The notes: generated by a model not told the origin, from the letters alone. Shown: positions 44,443 through 53,070, counted from the stretch's first letter. The stretch: DNA of 64,000 nucleotides from Cupriavidus sp. MP-37 (GCF_020618415.1 NZ_CP085345.1:372001-436000); one strand, 5' to 3'. Translations and numbers: made by a program.

Positions 44443-44574
44443 GTGAAGAAAGGTTGGATCTGGTGCGTTTTGTTTGCCACTCTGTTGGCCGGTTGCAACA
44501 CGATGGCGGGGCTCGGCCAGGACATTCAGCGCGGCGGCCAGAAGCTGGAAAGCTCGGCAGAACGCCACAAGTAA
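44443..44574 (+). CDS. Entericidin-family small lipoprotein
   Basis: 43 residues from GTG 44443, preceded by AAAGGAG. The signal peptide MKKGWIWCVLFATLLAGC ends in the lipobox LAGC, and the mature peptide is NTMAGLGQDIQRGGQKLESS, then AERHK. The motif GLGQDIQRGG is typical of EcnA/EcnB. In enteric bacteria these form a stress-linked, possibly toxic lipoprotein pair; here a single copy is found. A 15-bp terminator follows. Confidence 0.88.
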   Translation: MKKGWIWCVLFATLLAGCNTMAGLGQDIQRGGQKLESSAERHK

Positions 44575-44596
44575 GCCTGCCAGGGCTGCATCGACA

Positions 44597-44630
44597 GCAA
44601 AACGGCACGCCCGATGGCGTGCCGTTTTGC
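44597..44630. terminator. Strong bidirectional terminator
   Basis: A 15-bp perfect stem GCAAAACGGCACGCC / GGCGTGCCGTTTTGC with loop CGAT. It serves the entericidin gene from the left and the KDPG aldolase gene from the right. Confidence 0.85.
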
Positions 44631-44646
44631 TTTGTGCCGCGCGGTC

Positions 44647-45291
44647 TCAGGGCTTGCTGCGCAGGGCCCTGGCCTGTTCGGCCAGCGCGCGGATGCGGCC
44701 CCAGTCGCCGCCGGCGACGGCATCCTTGGGCACCACCCACGACCCGCCCACGCACACCACATTGGGCAATGCCAGGTAGGACGGCGCCAGCGCGGCATCG
44801 ATGCCGCCGGTCGGGCAGAAGCGCAGCTGCGGCAGCGGCCCGCCCAGCGACTTCAGCATCGGCACCCCGCCCGCGGCCTGCGCCGGGAAGAACTTGAGGA
44901 AAGTGAAGCCGGCTTCCAGGGCCGCCATGGCCTCGCTGGCGGTGGCGACGCCCGGCAGCAGCGAGATCCCGGCGCCTTGCGCGCCTTCGGCCAGCGCCGG
45001 CGTCAGGCCGGGCGAGACCGCAAACTGGGCGCCCGCGTCGCGCACCGCGTGCAGTTGTTCCACGTTCAGCACCGTGCCGGCGCCCACGCAGGCTTGTGGC
45101 AGCGCGGCGGCGACCGCGCGGATCGCCGCCAGCGCCACCGGGGTGCGCAGCGTGATCTCAAGCAGCGGCAGGCCACCGGTTACCAGCGCCTCGCTGACAT
45201 GCAGGGCCTCGTCGACCGAGTGGAATTCCAGCACCGGGATCACCGGCACATCGGCAAGGCGTTGAAGCAGCGGGGAAGTCTGGTTTGACAT
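44647..45291 (-). CDS. eda: 2-keto-3-deoxy-6-phosphogluconate (KDPG) aldolase
   Basis: 214 residues of normal length. The Schiff-base lysine is Lys133 in GFTFLKFFPA, Glu45 in LLEITLRTP, and the phosphate site in FCPTGGI. It cleaves KDPG to pyruvate and glyceraldehyde 3-phosphate. It is the last gene of the leftward group eda-kdgK-deaminase and would finish the pathway proposed for the cluster. Confidence 0.95.
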   Translation of the reverse strand: MSNQTSPLLQRLADVPVIPVLEFHSVDEALHVSEALVTGGLPLLEITLRTPVALAAIRAVAAALPQACVGAGTVLNVEQLHAVRDAGAQFAVSPGLTPALAEGAQGAGISLLPGVATASEAMAALEAGFTFLKFFPAQAAGGVPMLKSLGGPLPQLRFCPTGGIDAALAPSYLALPNVVCVGGSWVVPKDAVAGGDWGRIRALAEQARALRSKP

Positions 45292-45342
45292 GGCGATCTC
45301 GCGGTATATGGGTTCAGGAAAACATCAGGTTCGGGCAACGGC

Positions 45343-46278
45343 TCATGCGATCACCGATACCGACTGCGCCAGCCGCGCCAGCACGGTCTGCGCATCCGGA
45401 ATCGGCGCCACCGCGCCATAGCCGGTGGTCGACAACGCCGCCGCCACATTGGCATAGCGCGCCGCCTCGAACGGATCGGCGCCCGCGGCCAGCCGCGCGA
45501 CGAAGCTGCCGCCGAAGCAATCGCCGGCGCCGGTGGCATCGACCGGCTTGACCGGATAGGCTGGTACCAGGCTGCGGGACTCGGGCGTGGCGATATACGA
45601 GCCCTCCTCGCCCAGCTTCAGCGCGACCAGGCCGATGCCGCAGCCGAGCAGGTAGTCGGCGATGGCATCGCGGTCGTCCAGCCCGGTCAGCACGGTAATG
45701 TCGTCCCAGCTGGGCAGGCATACGTCGGTCATCCGGAAAGCTTCGCGCATGATGCCGCGCGCGCGCGCCAGCGACCACAGGCGCAGCCGCAGGTTGGTGT
45801 CGAGCGTGACCCTGGTGCCGGCCTTGCGCGCGTGCTCCATCGCATCCAGGCCGGCATCGCAGGCGCTGGTGCTGATGGCCAGGCTGATGCCGGAGAGGTG
45901 CAGGTAGCGCGCCGCGGCGATCGCACCCAGCGGCAGCTGGTCGTGCTGGTAGCGGCTGGCGGCGGAGCCTTCGCGCAGGTAGTCGAAGCGGTGGCCGTGG
46001 TTGTCGTGCGAGACAAAGTAGACGCCGGTGGGCGCACCGGCGTCGACGAGCACATGCCGTGTGTCGACGCGCTCCTGCGTCCACAGTGCACGCAGGCGCT
46101 CGCCGAAGGTATCGGCACCGACCGCGCAGATATAGCCGGTGCTGGCGCCCTGGCGCGCGGCCGCAATGCAGAAGTTGGAGGTATCGCCGCCAAAGCCCTG
46201 CAGGTAGCGCGACGGATCGTCCGGCTGCTGGTTGAATTCAACCAGCGGCTCGCCATAGGCGAGGATATCGATGCTCAT
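45343..46278 (-). CDS. kdgK: 2-keto-3-deoxygluconate (KDG) kinase, PfkB family
   Basis: 311 residues. N-terminal GEPLVEFNQQPDDPSRYLQG, then FGGDTSNFCIAAARQGA, is typical of KdgK; the C-terminal PfkB signature DATGAGDCFGGSFVARLAAG has the catalytic Asp in GAGD. It phosphorylates KDG to KDPG. It lies 51 bases from eda and 13 from the deaminase. Other PfkB sugar kinases are possible, but the context favours KDG. Confidence 0.9.
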   Translation of the reverse strand: MSIDILAYGEPLVEFNQQPDDPSRYLQGFGGDTSNFCIAAARQGASTGYICAVGADTFGERLRALWTQERVDTRHVLVDAGAPTGVYFVSHDNHGHRFDYLREGSAASRYQHDQLPLGAIAAARYLHLSGISLAISTSACDAGLDAMEHARKAGTRVTLDTNLRLRLWSLARARGIMREAFRMTDVCLPSWDDITVLTGLDDRDAIADYLLGCGIGLVALKLGEEGSYIATPESRSLVPAYPVKPVDATGAGDCFGGSFVARLAAGADPFEAARYANVAAALSTTGYGAVAPIPDAQTVLARLAQSVSVIA

Positions 46279-46291
46279 GGGACCGCTTGCC

Positions 46292-47560
46292 TCAGAAGAA
46301 GGTTTGCACGATGTCGATCACGCGCATGTCGCGATCCAGCACCGGGATATGGCGCCACTTGTCGAAGGTCAGGCACGGGTGCGAGATATCGAAGGCGATC
46401 ATGTCGCCGACCTGGATATCGTCGCCCGGCTTGACCTGCAGATAGGCGTGCTGGTCCATCATGCCGGTGACTTCCCAATGCGCGGGCACGTCCACCGGCG
46501 CCTCGGCACCCGGGCGGTACAGGCGCGCCGGGATCGGCATGCCGGCGTCGAAGGCGGCATCGCGCTTGCCCATGCCGATGATGACGCGGTCGGGTTCCGG
46601 AATCGACTGCACATAGGCCCACAGCTGCAGCGCCGGCAGCAAGCCTTCGCGCATTTTCTGCGCGACCGGGTTGCTCGCCAGGATGCGCTGCTGCGCGGCG
46701 CGGTAGATGCCCACATCGTGCGTCAGGTAGCAGCCGGGACGCAGCACGATGTCGATCGGCGCGCCGATGTCGGTGCGCGCGAATTCCTCGGCGACCACGT
46801 CGTACCAGGCCGAGCCCGCACCGGACATCACCACCGGGCTGCGGCCGAAGCGGCCTTGCGCGGCCAGTTGCCGCGTCACCGCGACGGTGCGCTGCAGGAA
46901 CTTGCGGATCTCGGCTTCTTCCTTCAGCACGCCCTCGTAGATCTCCACGCCGGCCAGCGACAACGCCTCGGGCCAGCGCGCCAGCGCGTCGAGCACGGCC
47001 TGCTGCTGCGCGTCGTCGCGCACGCCGGTACGCCCGCCTTCGACGCCCAGCTCCAGCAGCACCTGCAGCTTCTGTCCGCGCTGCCGGAAGAACTTGCCGA
47101 GCTGGTCGACCAGCGCGGCCGAATCCACCAGCGCGAAGAATTCAAACCCGGGATCGCGCAGCAGGTCCGCGATGATTTCCATATTGCGGCGGCCGACCAG
47201 CTGGTTGGCCATCAGCACGCGCCTGACGCCATGCGCATGCGCGGCCGCGGTCTGGTGCGCAGTGGCCAGGGTGATGCCCCACGCGCCGGCTTTGAGTTGC
47301 CGGGCAAACAGCTTGGGCGCCATCGTGGTCTTGCCATGCGGCGCCAGCTGCACGCCGTATTCGTCCATGAAGCGGCGCATCCATTCCAGGTTGTGCGCGA
47401 GCCGGTCTTCATAGAGCACCGCGGCGGGCAGGCTCAATTCTTCCTGCAACAGATTCCAGCCGGTCTGGCCAGCCGCGTCCGGGGCGATGGGAGCCTCCAT
47501 CCGACCCAGCGCCTTGTTGAGCGGATCGATCACGCCAGCCTGATACTTTATTTCACGCAT
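46292..47560 (-). CDS. PLP-dependent deaminase, D-threonine aldolase/D-serine dehydratase fold; candidate D-glucosaminate dehydratase
   Basis: 422 residues from ATG 47560; GTG 47572 and ATG 47569 are alternatives. The N-terminal alanine-racemase-like barrel has LAPHGKTTMAPKLF with the PLP lysine (Lys77) and LMANQLVGRRN. The C-terminal domain carries the metal motif ISHPCLTFDKW (His-x-Cys) found in D-serine dehydratases. Such enzymes remove ammonia from D-amino acids with a 3-hydroxyl group. The adjacent kdgK and eda suggest that the product is 2-keto-3-deoxygluconate, meaning the substrate is D-glucosaminate. This substrate is inference. Confidence 0.85.
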   Translation of the reverse strand: MREIKYQAGVIDPLNKALGRMEAPIAPDAAGQTGWNLLQEELSLPAAVLYEDRLAHNLEWMRRFMDEYGVQLAPHGKTTMAPKLFARQLKAGAWGITLATAHQTAAAHAHGVRRVLMANQLVGRRNMEIIADLLRDPGFEFFALVDSAALVDQLGKFFRQRGQKLQVLLELGVEGGRTGVRDDAQQQAVLDALARWPEALSLAGVEIYEGVLKEEAEIRKFLQRTVAVTRQLAAQGRFGRSPVVMSGAGSAWYDVVAEEFARTDIGAPIDIVLRPGCYLTHDVGIYRAAQQRILASNPVAQKMREGLLPALQLWAYVQSIPEPDRVIIGMGKRDAAFDAGMPIPARLYRPGAEAPVDVPAHWEVTGMMDQHAYLQVKPGDDIQVGDMIAFDISHPCLTFDKWRHIPVLDRDMRVIDIVQTFF

Positions 47561-47600
47561 GCCTATCATCACCCTGAAAAAATCTGATTGACGTAATGAT

Positions 47601-47637
47601 ATCCCTGAAAATAAGATATTTCATCCCTGTTATAAAG
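47601..47637. promoter_or_regulatory. Direct-repeat operator between deaminase and RpiR genes
   Basis: Two 15-mers, ATCCCTGAAAATAAG (47601) and ATCCCTGTTATAAAG (47623), lie 22 bases apart, that is two helical turns. A dyad TGAAA-N8-TTTCA (47606-47623) links them. They sit in the divergent promoter region, a natural RpiR binding site controlling both operons. Confidence 0.6.
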
Positions 47638-47786
47638 TAACATACGAGACCCGGACGAGCCGGTGCGCTGGCAGCAAGCGAGCCATGCAGCGGCCGCTAG
47701 TCACTGTTATAGCCCCTGCCCACGCTGCCTGCAGATTTCGTCACATTACGATTCCGGCCCGTTTCGCCACCACGCCCTCTCCGAAC

Positions 47787-48692
47787 ATGACCGCGCCCTT
47801 CGACATCCTGACCCGCATCGCCGAGCGCGGCCCCGCCCTGCGCCTGGCCGAGCAGAAGGTGGCGCAGGTAGTGCTGGAAGACCTGGCCGGCGCGGCGGCG
47901 GCAAGCATCAATGAGCTGGCCCGCCAGGCCGGCGTCAGCGAAGCCAGCGTGACGCGCTTCGCCAAGGCCATCGGCTGCCGCGACGTGCGCGACCTGAAGC
48001 TGCGGCTGGCCCAGGCCGCGGCGGTGGGTGCGCGCTTCCTGCAGCCCGGCAACGTTCCCGCCGCTGAAGCCGCGCCCGCCACGCTGGCCGACAGCATCCA
48101 CGCCGACATCCTCAGCGCGCTCGAAGCCAATCGCGGGCTGCTGGATGCGCAGCGCATCGAGCAGGCCGCGCGCCTGTTGCTGGGCGCACGCATGGTCTAC
48201 GCTTTTGGCATGGGCGGCGGCTCGTCGTTCATGGCCGATGAAGCGCGCCACCGCCTGGCGCGCCTGGGCCTGCCGGTGGCCAGCTACCAGGATGCCCTGC
48301 TGCAGAAGATGGTGGCGGCCACGCTGGGCCGCGACGACGTGGTGCTGGCCTTCTCGGCCAGCGGCCGCGTACCGGAGATGCTGGCCAGCTGCGATATCGC
48401 GCGCGAGTACGGCGCCCGCCTGGTGGCCGTGACCGCGCTGGGCTCGCCGCTGGCGGCGCGTGCCGACGTGCTGCTGCCAGTGCGCACGCTCGAGACGGAT
48501 TTCATTTTCAAGCCATCGGCCTCGCGCTACGCCATGCTGATGGTGCTGGACGTACTGGCGACGCAGTGCGCGCTGTTGCAGCCGGACCAGAGCAAGGAGC
48601 GCCTGCGCCGGCTCAAGTACGTGCTCGACAGCCACCGCGGCGACAGCGGCCCCGGCAAGGGCCCCGACAGCCGCCAGCCGCTGGGAGACTGA
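47787..48692 (+). CDS. RpiR-family regulator with SIS domain
   Basis: 301 residues from ATG 47787. The N-terminal HTH is INELARQAGVSEASVTRFAK, then AIGCRDVRDLKLRL. The C-terminal SIS sugar-phosphate domain includes VYAFGMGGGSSFMADEARHR, VVLAFSASGRVPEML. It likely senses a phosphorylated intermediate such as KDPG. It is the first gene of the rightward operon and two bases from the deacylase. Confidence 0.9.
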   Translation: MTAPFDILTRIAERGPALRLAEQKVAQVVLEDLAGAAAASINELARQAGVSEASVTRFAKAIGCRDVRDLKLRLAQAAAVGARFLQPGNVPAAEAAPATLADSIHADILSALEANRGLLDAQRIEQAARLLLGARMVYAFGMGGGSSFMADEARHRLARLGLPVASYQDALLQKMVAATLGRDDVVLAFSASGRVPEMLASCDIAREYGARLVAVTALGSPLAARADVLLPVRTLETDFIFKPSASRYAMLMVLDVLATQCALLQPDQSKERLRRLKYVLDSHRGDSGPGKGPDSRQPLGD

Positions 48693-48694
48693 CC

Positions 48695-50149
48695 ATGCCA
48701 CACCTGTTCGACACCCTGATTCGCTGCGTGACGCTGATCGACGGCTCCGGCGCGGCCGCGCGCCTGGCCGACGTGGCCTTGCGCGATGGCCGCATCGCCC
48801 GCATCGATGCCCCCGGCGCGATCGATCCCGATGCGGCCGCGCACGTGGTCGAGGGCGATGGCCTGGTGCTGGCACCGGGCTTTATCGACGTGCACACGCA
48901 CGACGACACCAACGTGGTACGCCAGCCCGAGATGACGCCCAAGCTGTCGCAGGGCGTGACCACGGTGGTGGTCGGCAACTGCGGCATCAGCGCCGCGCCG
49001 GTCACGCTGGCGGGCGATCCGCCCGACCCGATGAACCTGCTCGGCCATGCCGACGCCTTCCGCTATCCGGATTTCAAGACCTATGTCGATGCGGTCGAGG
49101 CCGCGCAGCCCGCGGTCAACGTCGCCGCGCTGGTCGGCCATACCGCGCTGCGCAGCAACCATATGGACCGCTTCGACCGCGCCGCGACGCCGCAGGAAAT
49201 CGCCGCGATGCGCGCGCAGCTGGAAGAAGCGCTGCGGCACGGGGCGCTGGGCCTGTCCACGGGACTGGCCTACGCCAACGCCTTCAGCGCGCCGACCGAC
49301 GAAGTGCTGGCGCTGGCCGAGCCGCTGGCCGACGCCGGCGCGCTCTACGCCACCCATTTGCGCAGCGAATTCGCCGAGATCCTCGAGGCCATGGACGAGG
49401 CCTTCCGCATCGGCCGCCATGCGCGCGTGCCGGTGGTGATCTCGCACCTGAAATGCGCCGGCGTGGCCAACTGGGGCCGCAGCACCGAAGTGCTGGACGC
49501 GCTCGACGGCGCGCAGCGCTGGCAGCCGGTCGGCTGCGACTGCTATCCGTACACCGCCAGCTCTTCCACGCTGGACCTGAAGCAGGTCACCGGGGACTTC
49601 GACATCATGGTGACCTGGTCCGAAGGCGCGCCGGAGATGAGCGGCCGTCTGCTCGCCGACATCGCCGCCGAATGGCAGGTCGACCTGCACCAGGCGGCGC
49701 GCCGGCTGATGCCCGCCGGCGCGGTCTACCACTGCATGGAAGACGCCGACGTCGATCGCATCCTGAGCCATCCCGCCACGGTGGTCGGCTCGGACGGCCT
49801 GCCCAACGACCCGCTGCCGCATCCGCGCCTGTGGGGCGCGTTTCCGCGCGTGCTCGGCCACTACGCGCGCGACCGCGAACTGTTCCCGCTGACCGTGGCC
49901 GTCAACAAGATGACCGGCATGTCGGCCGAGCGCTTCGGCCTGCGCCAGCGCGGCTTCGTGCGCGAAGGCTACTGGGCCGACCTGGTGCTGTTCGACGCCG
50001 CCACGATCCGCGACGCCGCCAGCTTTACCGATCCCATGCAGCCGGCCGAGGGCATCGCCTCGGTCTGGGTCAACGGCGAGCTGTCATGGCAGCAGCGCCA
50101 GAGCACCGGCGTGCGCGCCGGCCGGTTCCTGCCCCGCGGTGCCGGCTGA
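48695..50149 (+). CDS. N-acyl-D-amino-acid deacylase family amidohydrolase; candidate N-acetyl-D-glucosaminate deacetylase
   Basis: 484 residues, usual D-aminoacylase length. Metal ligands lie in PGFIDVHTHDDTNV (His67, His69) and GNCGISAAP (Cys96). The fold continues with ALSTGLAYANAFSAPTDEVL-like GLSTGLAYANAF, THLRSEF and VVISHLKCAG. The C-terminus has GFVREGYWADLVLFDAATIR. It would strip an acyl group from an N-acyl-D-amino compound. Operon context favours N-acetyl-D-glucosaminate. It begins two bases after the regulator stop. Confidence 0.85.
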   Translation: MPHLFDTLIRCVTLIDGSGAAARLADVALRDGRIARIDAPGAIDPDAAAHVVEGDGLVLAPGFIDVHTHDDTNVVRQPEMTPKLSQGVTTVVVGNCGISAAPVTLAGDPPDPMNLLGHADAFRYPDFKTYVDAVEAAQPAVNVAALVGHTALRSNHMDRFDRAATPQEIAAMRAQLEEALRHGALGLSTGLAYANAFSAPTDEVLALAEPLADAGALYATHLRSEFAEILEAMDEAFRIGRHARVPVVISHLKCAGVANWGRSTEVLDALDGAQRWQPVGCDCYPYTASSSTLDLKQVTGDFDIMVTWSEGAPEMSGRLLADIAAEWQVDLHQAARRLMPAGAVYHCMEDADVDRILSHPATVVGSDGLPNDPLPHPRLWGAFPRVLGHYARDRELFPLTVAVNKMTGMSAERFGLRQRGFVREGYWADLVLFDAATIRDAASFTDPMQPAEGIASVWVNGELSWQQRQSTGVRAGRFLPRGAG

Positions 50150-50201
50150 CCCGCACGCACCGCCGCTTCCCTCACTATCCAACCAATTTCCAGGAGTACT
50201 C

Positions 50202-50594
50202 ATGGACATCAAACGATTCGGCGTCGAAGGCGGCACCGGTACCGGCGGCCAGCACATGCCCTTCGCCCGCGCGGTCGCGGCCGACGGCTGGCTCTACGTC
50301 TCCGGCCAGGTGCCGATGGTCAACGGCGAGGTCATCGACGGCGGCATCGTGCCCCAGACCCACCAGGCCATCAAGAACGTGCTGGCCATCCTGGCCGAGG
50401 CCGGCTACGGCCCCGAGCACGTCGTGCGCTGCGGCGTGTGGCTGGACGACACCCGCGACTTCGCCTCGTTCAACAAGATCTTCAAGGAATACTTCGGCGC
50501 CAACCCGCCCGCGCGCGCCTGCGTGCAGTCGAGCATGGTGGTCGATTGCAAGGTCGAGGTCGACTGCATCGCCTACAAGAAGCCGGCGGCCTGA
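50202..50594 (+). CDS. RidA/YjgF-family imine deaminase
   Basis: 130 residues from ATG 50202, with CAGGAG ahead. The RidA core PFARAVAADGWLYVSGQVPM, then NGEVIDGGIVPQTHQAIKNV and NPPARACVQSSMVV with the conserved Arg. RidA proteins hydrolyse 2-aminoacrylate-like enamine/imine intermediates released by PLP dehydratases. Here it would speed the final hydrolysis after the deaminase. Located between the deacylase and the permease. Confidence 0.9.
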   Translation: MDIKRFGVEGGTGTGGQHMPFARAVAADGWLYVSGQVPMVNGEVIDGGIVPQTHQAIKNVLAILAEAGYGPEHVVRCGVWLDDTRDFASFNKIFKEYFGANPPARACVQSSMVVDCKVEVDCIAYKKPAA

Positions 50595-50638
50595 GCCTGC
50601 TGCCTGCTTGATTCCTGATTGCCTGCTGAGGGTCTGCT

Positions 50639-50773
50639 CCCCTCTCCCATGAAATGGGAGAGGGGCGGGGGTGAGGGCGGGAGCCTCCACGAAGCGAGCG
50701 CCATCGTACCTGGCAGGCGCCTGCCCTCACCCCCTGCCCCTCTCCCGCGTGCGGGAGAGGGGAGAAAACAAGC
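50639..50773. repeat. BIME-like pair of REP elements
   Basis: Left REP: hairpin CCCCTCTCCC/GGGAGAGGGG (50639-50665) then GGGGGTGAGGGC (50667-50678). Right REP is in inverse order: GCCCTCACCCCC (50723-50734) then hairpin CCCCTCTCCCGC/GCGGGAGAGGGG (50737-50762) and AGAAAACAAGC. The arrangement is two inverted copies about 45 bases apart. The same right-hand unit recurs at 61435-61472. Confidence 0.75.
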
Positions 50774-50828
50774 TAGAAGCCTGACGTCTGCCGCCACGAG
50801 CGGCTCTTTTTCCACGCAAGGAGACAAT

Positions 50829-52190
50829 ATGGGTGCCGTCACCGGAACCACGCTCTTGGTGTATGCGCTGATCGCAGTGATCGCACTGGTGGTGCTGATC
50901 GCGCGCTACAAGCTCAACCCGTTCATTACCCTGGTCGTCGTCTCGGTGCTGCTCGGCTTTGCCGTGGGCATGCCGATGAGCGAGATCGTCAAGTCCTTTG
51001 AAGCCGGTGTCGGCGGCACCCTCGGCCATATCGCGCTGGTGGTAGGCCTGGGCACCATGCTGGGCAAGATGATGGCCGAGTCCGGCGGCGCCGAGCGCAT
51101 CGCCAACACGCTGATCGATTTCTTCGGGGCGAAGAACGTGCATTGGGCCATGGCCACCATCGCGTTCATCGTCGGCCTGCCGGTGTTCTTCGAAGTGGGT
51201 TTCGTGCTGCTGGTGCCGATCGCCTTCAACGTGGCCAAGCGCACCGGCACGTCGATGGTGCTGGTCGGCATCCCGATGGTGGCCGGGCTGTCGGTGGTGC
51301 ACGGCCTGATCCCGCCGCATCCGGCCGCGCTGCTGGCGGTGACCGCCTATGGCGCCGATATCGGCAAGACCATCATGTACGCGCTGATCGTGGGCATCCC
51401 CACCGCCGCGCTCGCGGGTCCGCTGTTCGCCCGGCTGATGGACCGCTACGTCAAGCTGCCCGAATACAACCCGCTCGCCGAGCAATTCACCGAAGAGGAC
51501 GAGCGCGTCAAGGAATCGCACCAGTTGCCGGGCTTCGGCATCACGGTGTTCACCATCCTGCTGCCGGTGGTGCTGATGCTGATCGGCAGCTGGGCTGACC
51601 TGTTCACTACGCCCAAGACCTTCGCCAACGACTTCCTGAAACTGATCGGCAATTCGGTGATGGCGCTGCTGATCGCGGCGCTGGTCAGCTTCTACACCTT
51701 CGGCAAGGCGCGCGGCTTCAATCGCGAAACCATCCTCAAGTTCACCAACGAGTGCGTGGCGCCCACCGCCATCATCACGCTGGTAGTCGGTGCCGGCGGG
51801 GGCTTCGGCCGCATCCTGCGCGACTCGGGCATCTCCACCGCCATCGTCGACGTTGCCACCGGTGCCAACGTGTCGGTGCTGGTGCTGGGCTGGCTGGTCG
51901 CGGTGATGATCCGCATCGCCACGGGCTCGGCGACGGTTGCCATGACCACCGCCGCGGGCATCGTCGCGCCGATCGCCGCCAGCGTGCCCGGCACCCGCCC
52001 CGAACTGCTGGTGCTGACCACCGGCGCCGGCTCGCTGATCCTGTCGCACGTGAACGACGGCGGCTTCTGGCTGGTCAAGGAGTACTTCAACATGACCGTG
52101 GCCCAGACCTTCAAGACCTGGTCGGTCTGCGAAACCATCATCTCGGTGGTGGCGCTGCTGCTGACGCTGGGCCTGGCCACGCTGGTCTGA
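50829..52190 (+). CDS. GntP-family sugar-acid permease
   Basis: 453 residues with about 12 membrane helices. GntP motifs: LGTMLGKMMAESGGAERIAN, IVGLPVFFEVGFVLLVPIAF, HGLIPPHPAALLAV and a C-terminal RIATGSATVAMTTAAGIVAP. The family imports gluconate and related sugar acids by proton symport. Within this operon it probably imports N-acetyl-D-glucosaminate or glucosaminate. It follows RidA across a REP element. Confidence 0.9.
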   Translation: MGAVTGTTLLVYALIAVIALVVLIARYKLNPFITLVVVSVLLGFAVGMPMSEIVKSFEAGVGGTLGHIALVVGLGTMLGKMMAESGGAERIANTLIDFFGAKNVHWAMATIAFIVGLPVFFEVGFVLLVPIAFNVAKRTGTSMVLVGIPMVAGLSVVHGLIPPHPAALLAVTAYGADIGKTIMYALIVGIPTAALAGPLFARLMDRYVKLPEYNPLAEQFTEEDERVKESHQLPGFGITVFTILLPVVLMLIGSWADLFTTPKTFANDFLKLIGNSVMALLIAALVSFYTFGKARGFNRETILKFTNECVAPTAIITLVVGAGGGFGRILRDSGISTAIVDVATGANVSVLVLGWLVAVMIRIATGSATVAMTTAAGIVAPIAASVPGTRPELLVLTTGAGSLILSHVNDGGFWLVKEYFNMTVAQTFKTWSVCETIISVVALLLTLGLATLV

Positions 52191-52360
52191 CGGCAAGCCG
52201 GGGTCGCGGGACCGCCCCGCCCGGTCCGGCAGCATGCCTGCCCTGGCGGGCCCGGAATGCGACACCTCTCATCGACGCCCTGGCGCCGGCAGCCAATACT
52301 GCAAGGGTGTCGTCGGCGCCCGGCTCCGCAATCGATCGCGGCCTTGCCATGATTCCTTTT

Positions 52361-52380
52361 TTGATGCATATTGGCATCAA
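52361..52380. promoter_or_regulatory. Palindromic operator of vapBC
   Basis: TTGATGC, spacer ATATTG, GCATCAA: a perfect 7-bp inverted repeat 21 bases before the vapB ATG. VapB-VapC complexes bind such sites to repress their own operon. Confidence 0.65.
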
Positions 52381-52401
52381 TATTGATTCAAGGAGCCTGC
52401 G

Positions 52402-52608
52402 ATGCGCACGACTGTCACGATCGATGACGCCCTGTATGAACAAGCCCTGGAGATGGCGGACCCCGGCATGGACAAAGCAGACCTGTTTCGCGAGGCAATC
52501 AAGACATTCGTTCGGGTGCAGGCCGCCAAGCGCCTCGCGGCCCTCGGCGGCGCCGCCCCCGACATGCAGGACATCCCCCGCCGCAGTCCCGAACCCGACG
52601 TGAAATGA
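52402..52608 (+). CDS. vapB: VapB-type antitoxin
   Basis: 68 residues. The N-terminal ribbon-helix-helix ([20 protein letters not shown]) binds DNA; the helical tail ([20 protein letters not shown]) ends in a Pro/Ser/Arg-rich segment that would wrap the toxin. The stop overlaps the toxin start as ATGA (52605). Confidence 0.88.
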   Translation: MRTTVTIDDALYEQALEMADPGMDKADLFREAIKTFVRVQAAKRLAALGGAAPDMQDIPRRSPEPDVK

Positions 52609-52985
52609 GCGTGCTCGTCGACACTTCGGTGTGGGTGAGCCATTTCCGGCACCGCAACGACGCCCTGATCCGCCTGATGGAGGCGGACCAGGTGCTGATC
52701 CACCCCATGGTCGTGGCGGAACTGGCCTGCGGCACGCCACCGGCGCCCCGGGCACAGACGCTCGGCGACCTGGGGCTGTTGCAGGCGGCCAGGCAGGCGA
52801 CGCAGGCAGAAGTCATCGCACTGGTCGAGCGCGAGCAACTGTATGGGCTGGGCTGCGGCCTGGTGGATGTCACGTTGCTAGCTTCGACCCTGATTACCCC
52901 CGGCGCCCGGCTTTGGACACTGGACCAGCGCCTGAACGCTTTGTCCGCCCGCTTTGGCGTGGGATATCGTCCTCGTCTCCACTAA
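52605..52985 (+). CDS. vapC: PIN-domain ribonuclease toxin VapC
   Basis: 126 residues. The acidic PIN residues are visible: Asp in [12 protein letters not shown], Glu in VVAELACG, Asp in [12 protein letters not shown] and Asp in LWTLDQRL. It would cleave a specific RNA, often an initiator tRNA or the sarcin-ricin loop. It is paired with the overlapping vapB gene. Confidence 0.9.
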   Translation: MSVLVDTSVWVSHFRHRNDALIRLMEADQVLIHPMVVAELACGTPPAPRAQTLGDLGLLQAARQATQAEVIALVEREQLYGLGCGLVDVTLLASTLITPGARLWTLDQRLNALSARFGVGYRPRLH

Positions 52986-53070
52986 GGATGCCGCCGCGCA
53001 CGCAACGGTTTACATGGCCGGGCCCACCGCCTAAGGTCAACCAGTCAGTGACTCGCCATGAAACCGTGCC

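Noticed and set aside
44647..52190. Interpretation of the cluster as plain D-amino acid catabolism
   Set aside because: It leaves KDG kinase, KDPG aldolase and the GntP permease unexplained, although the individual enzyme names would suggest it.
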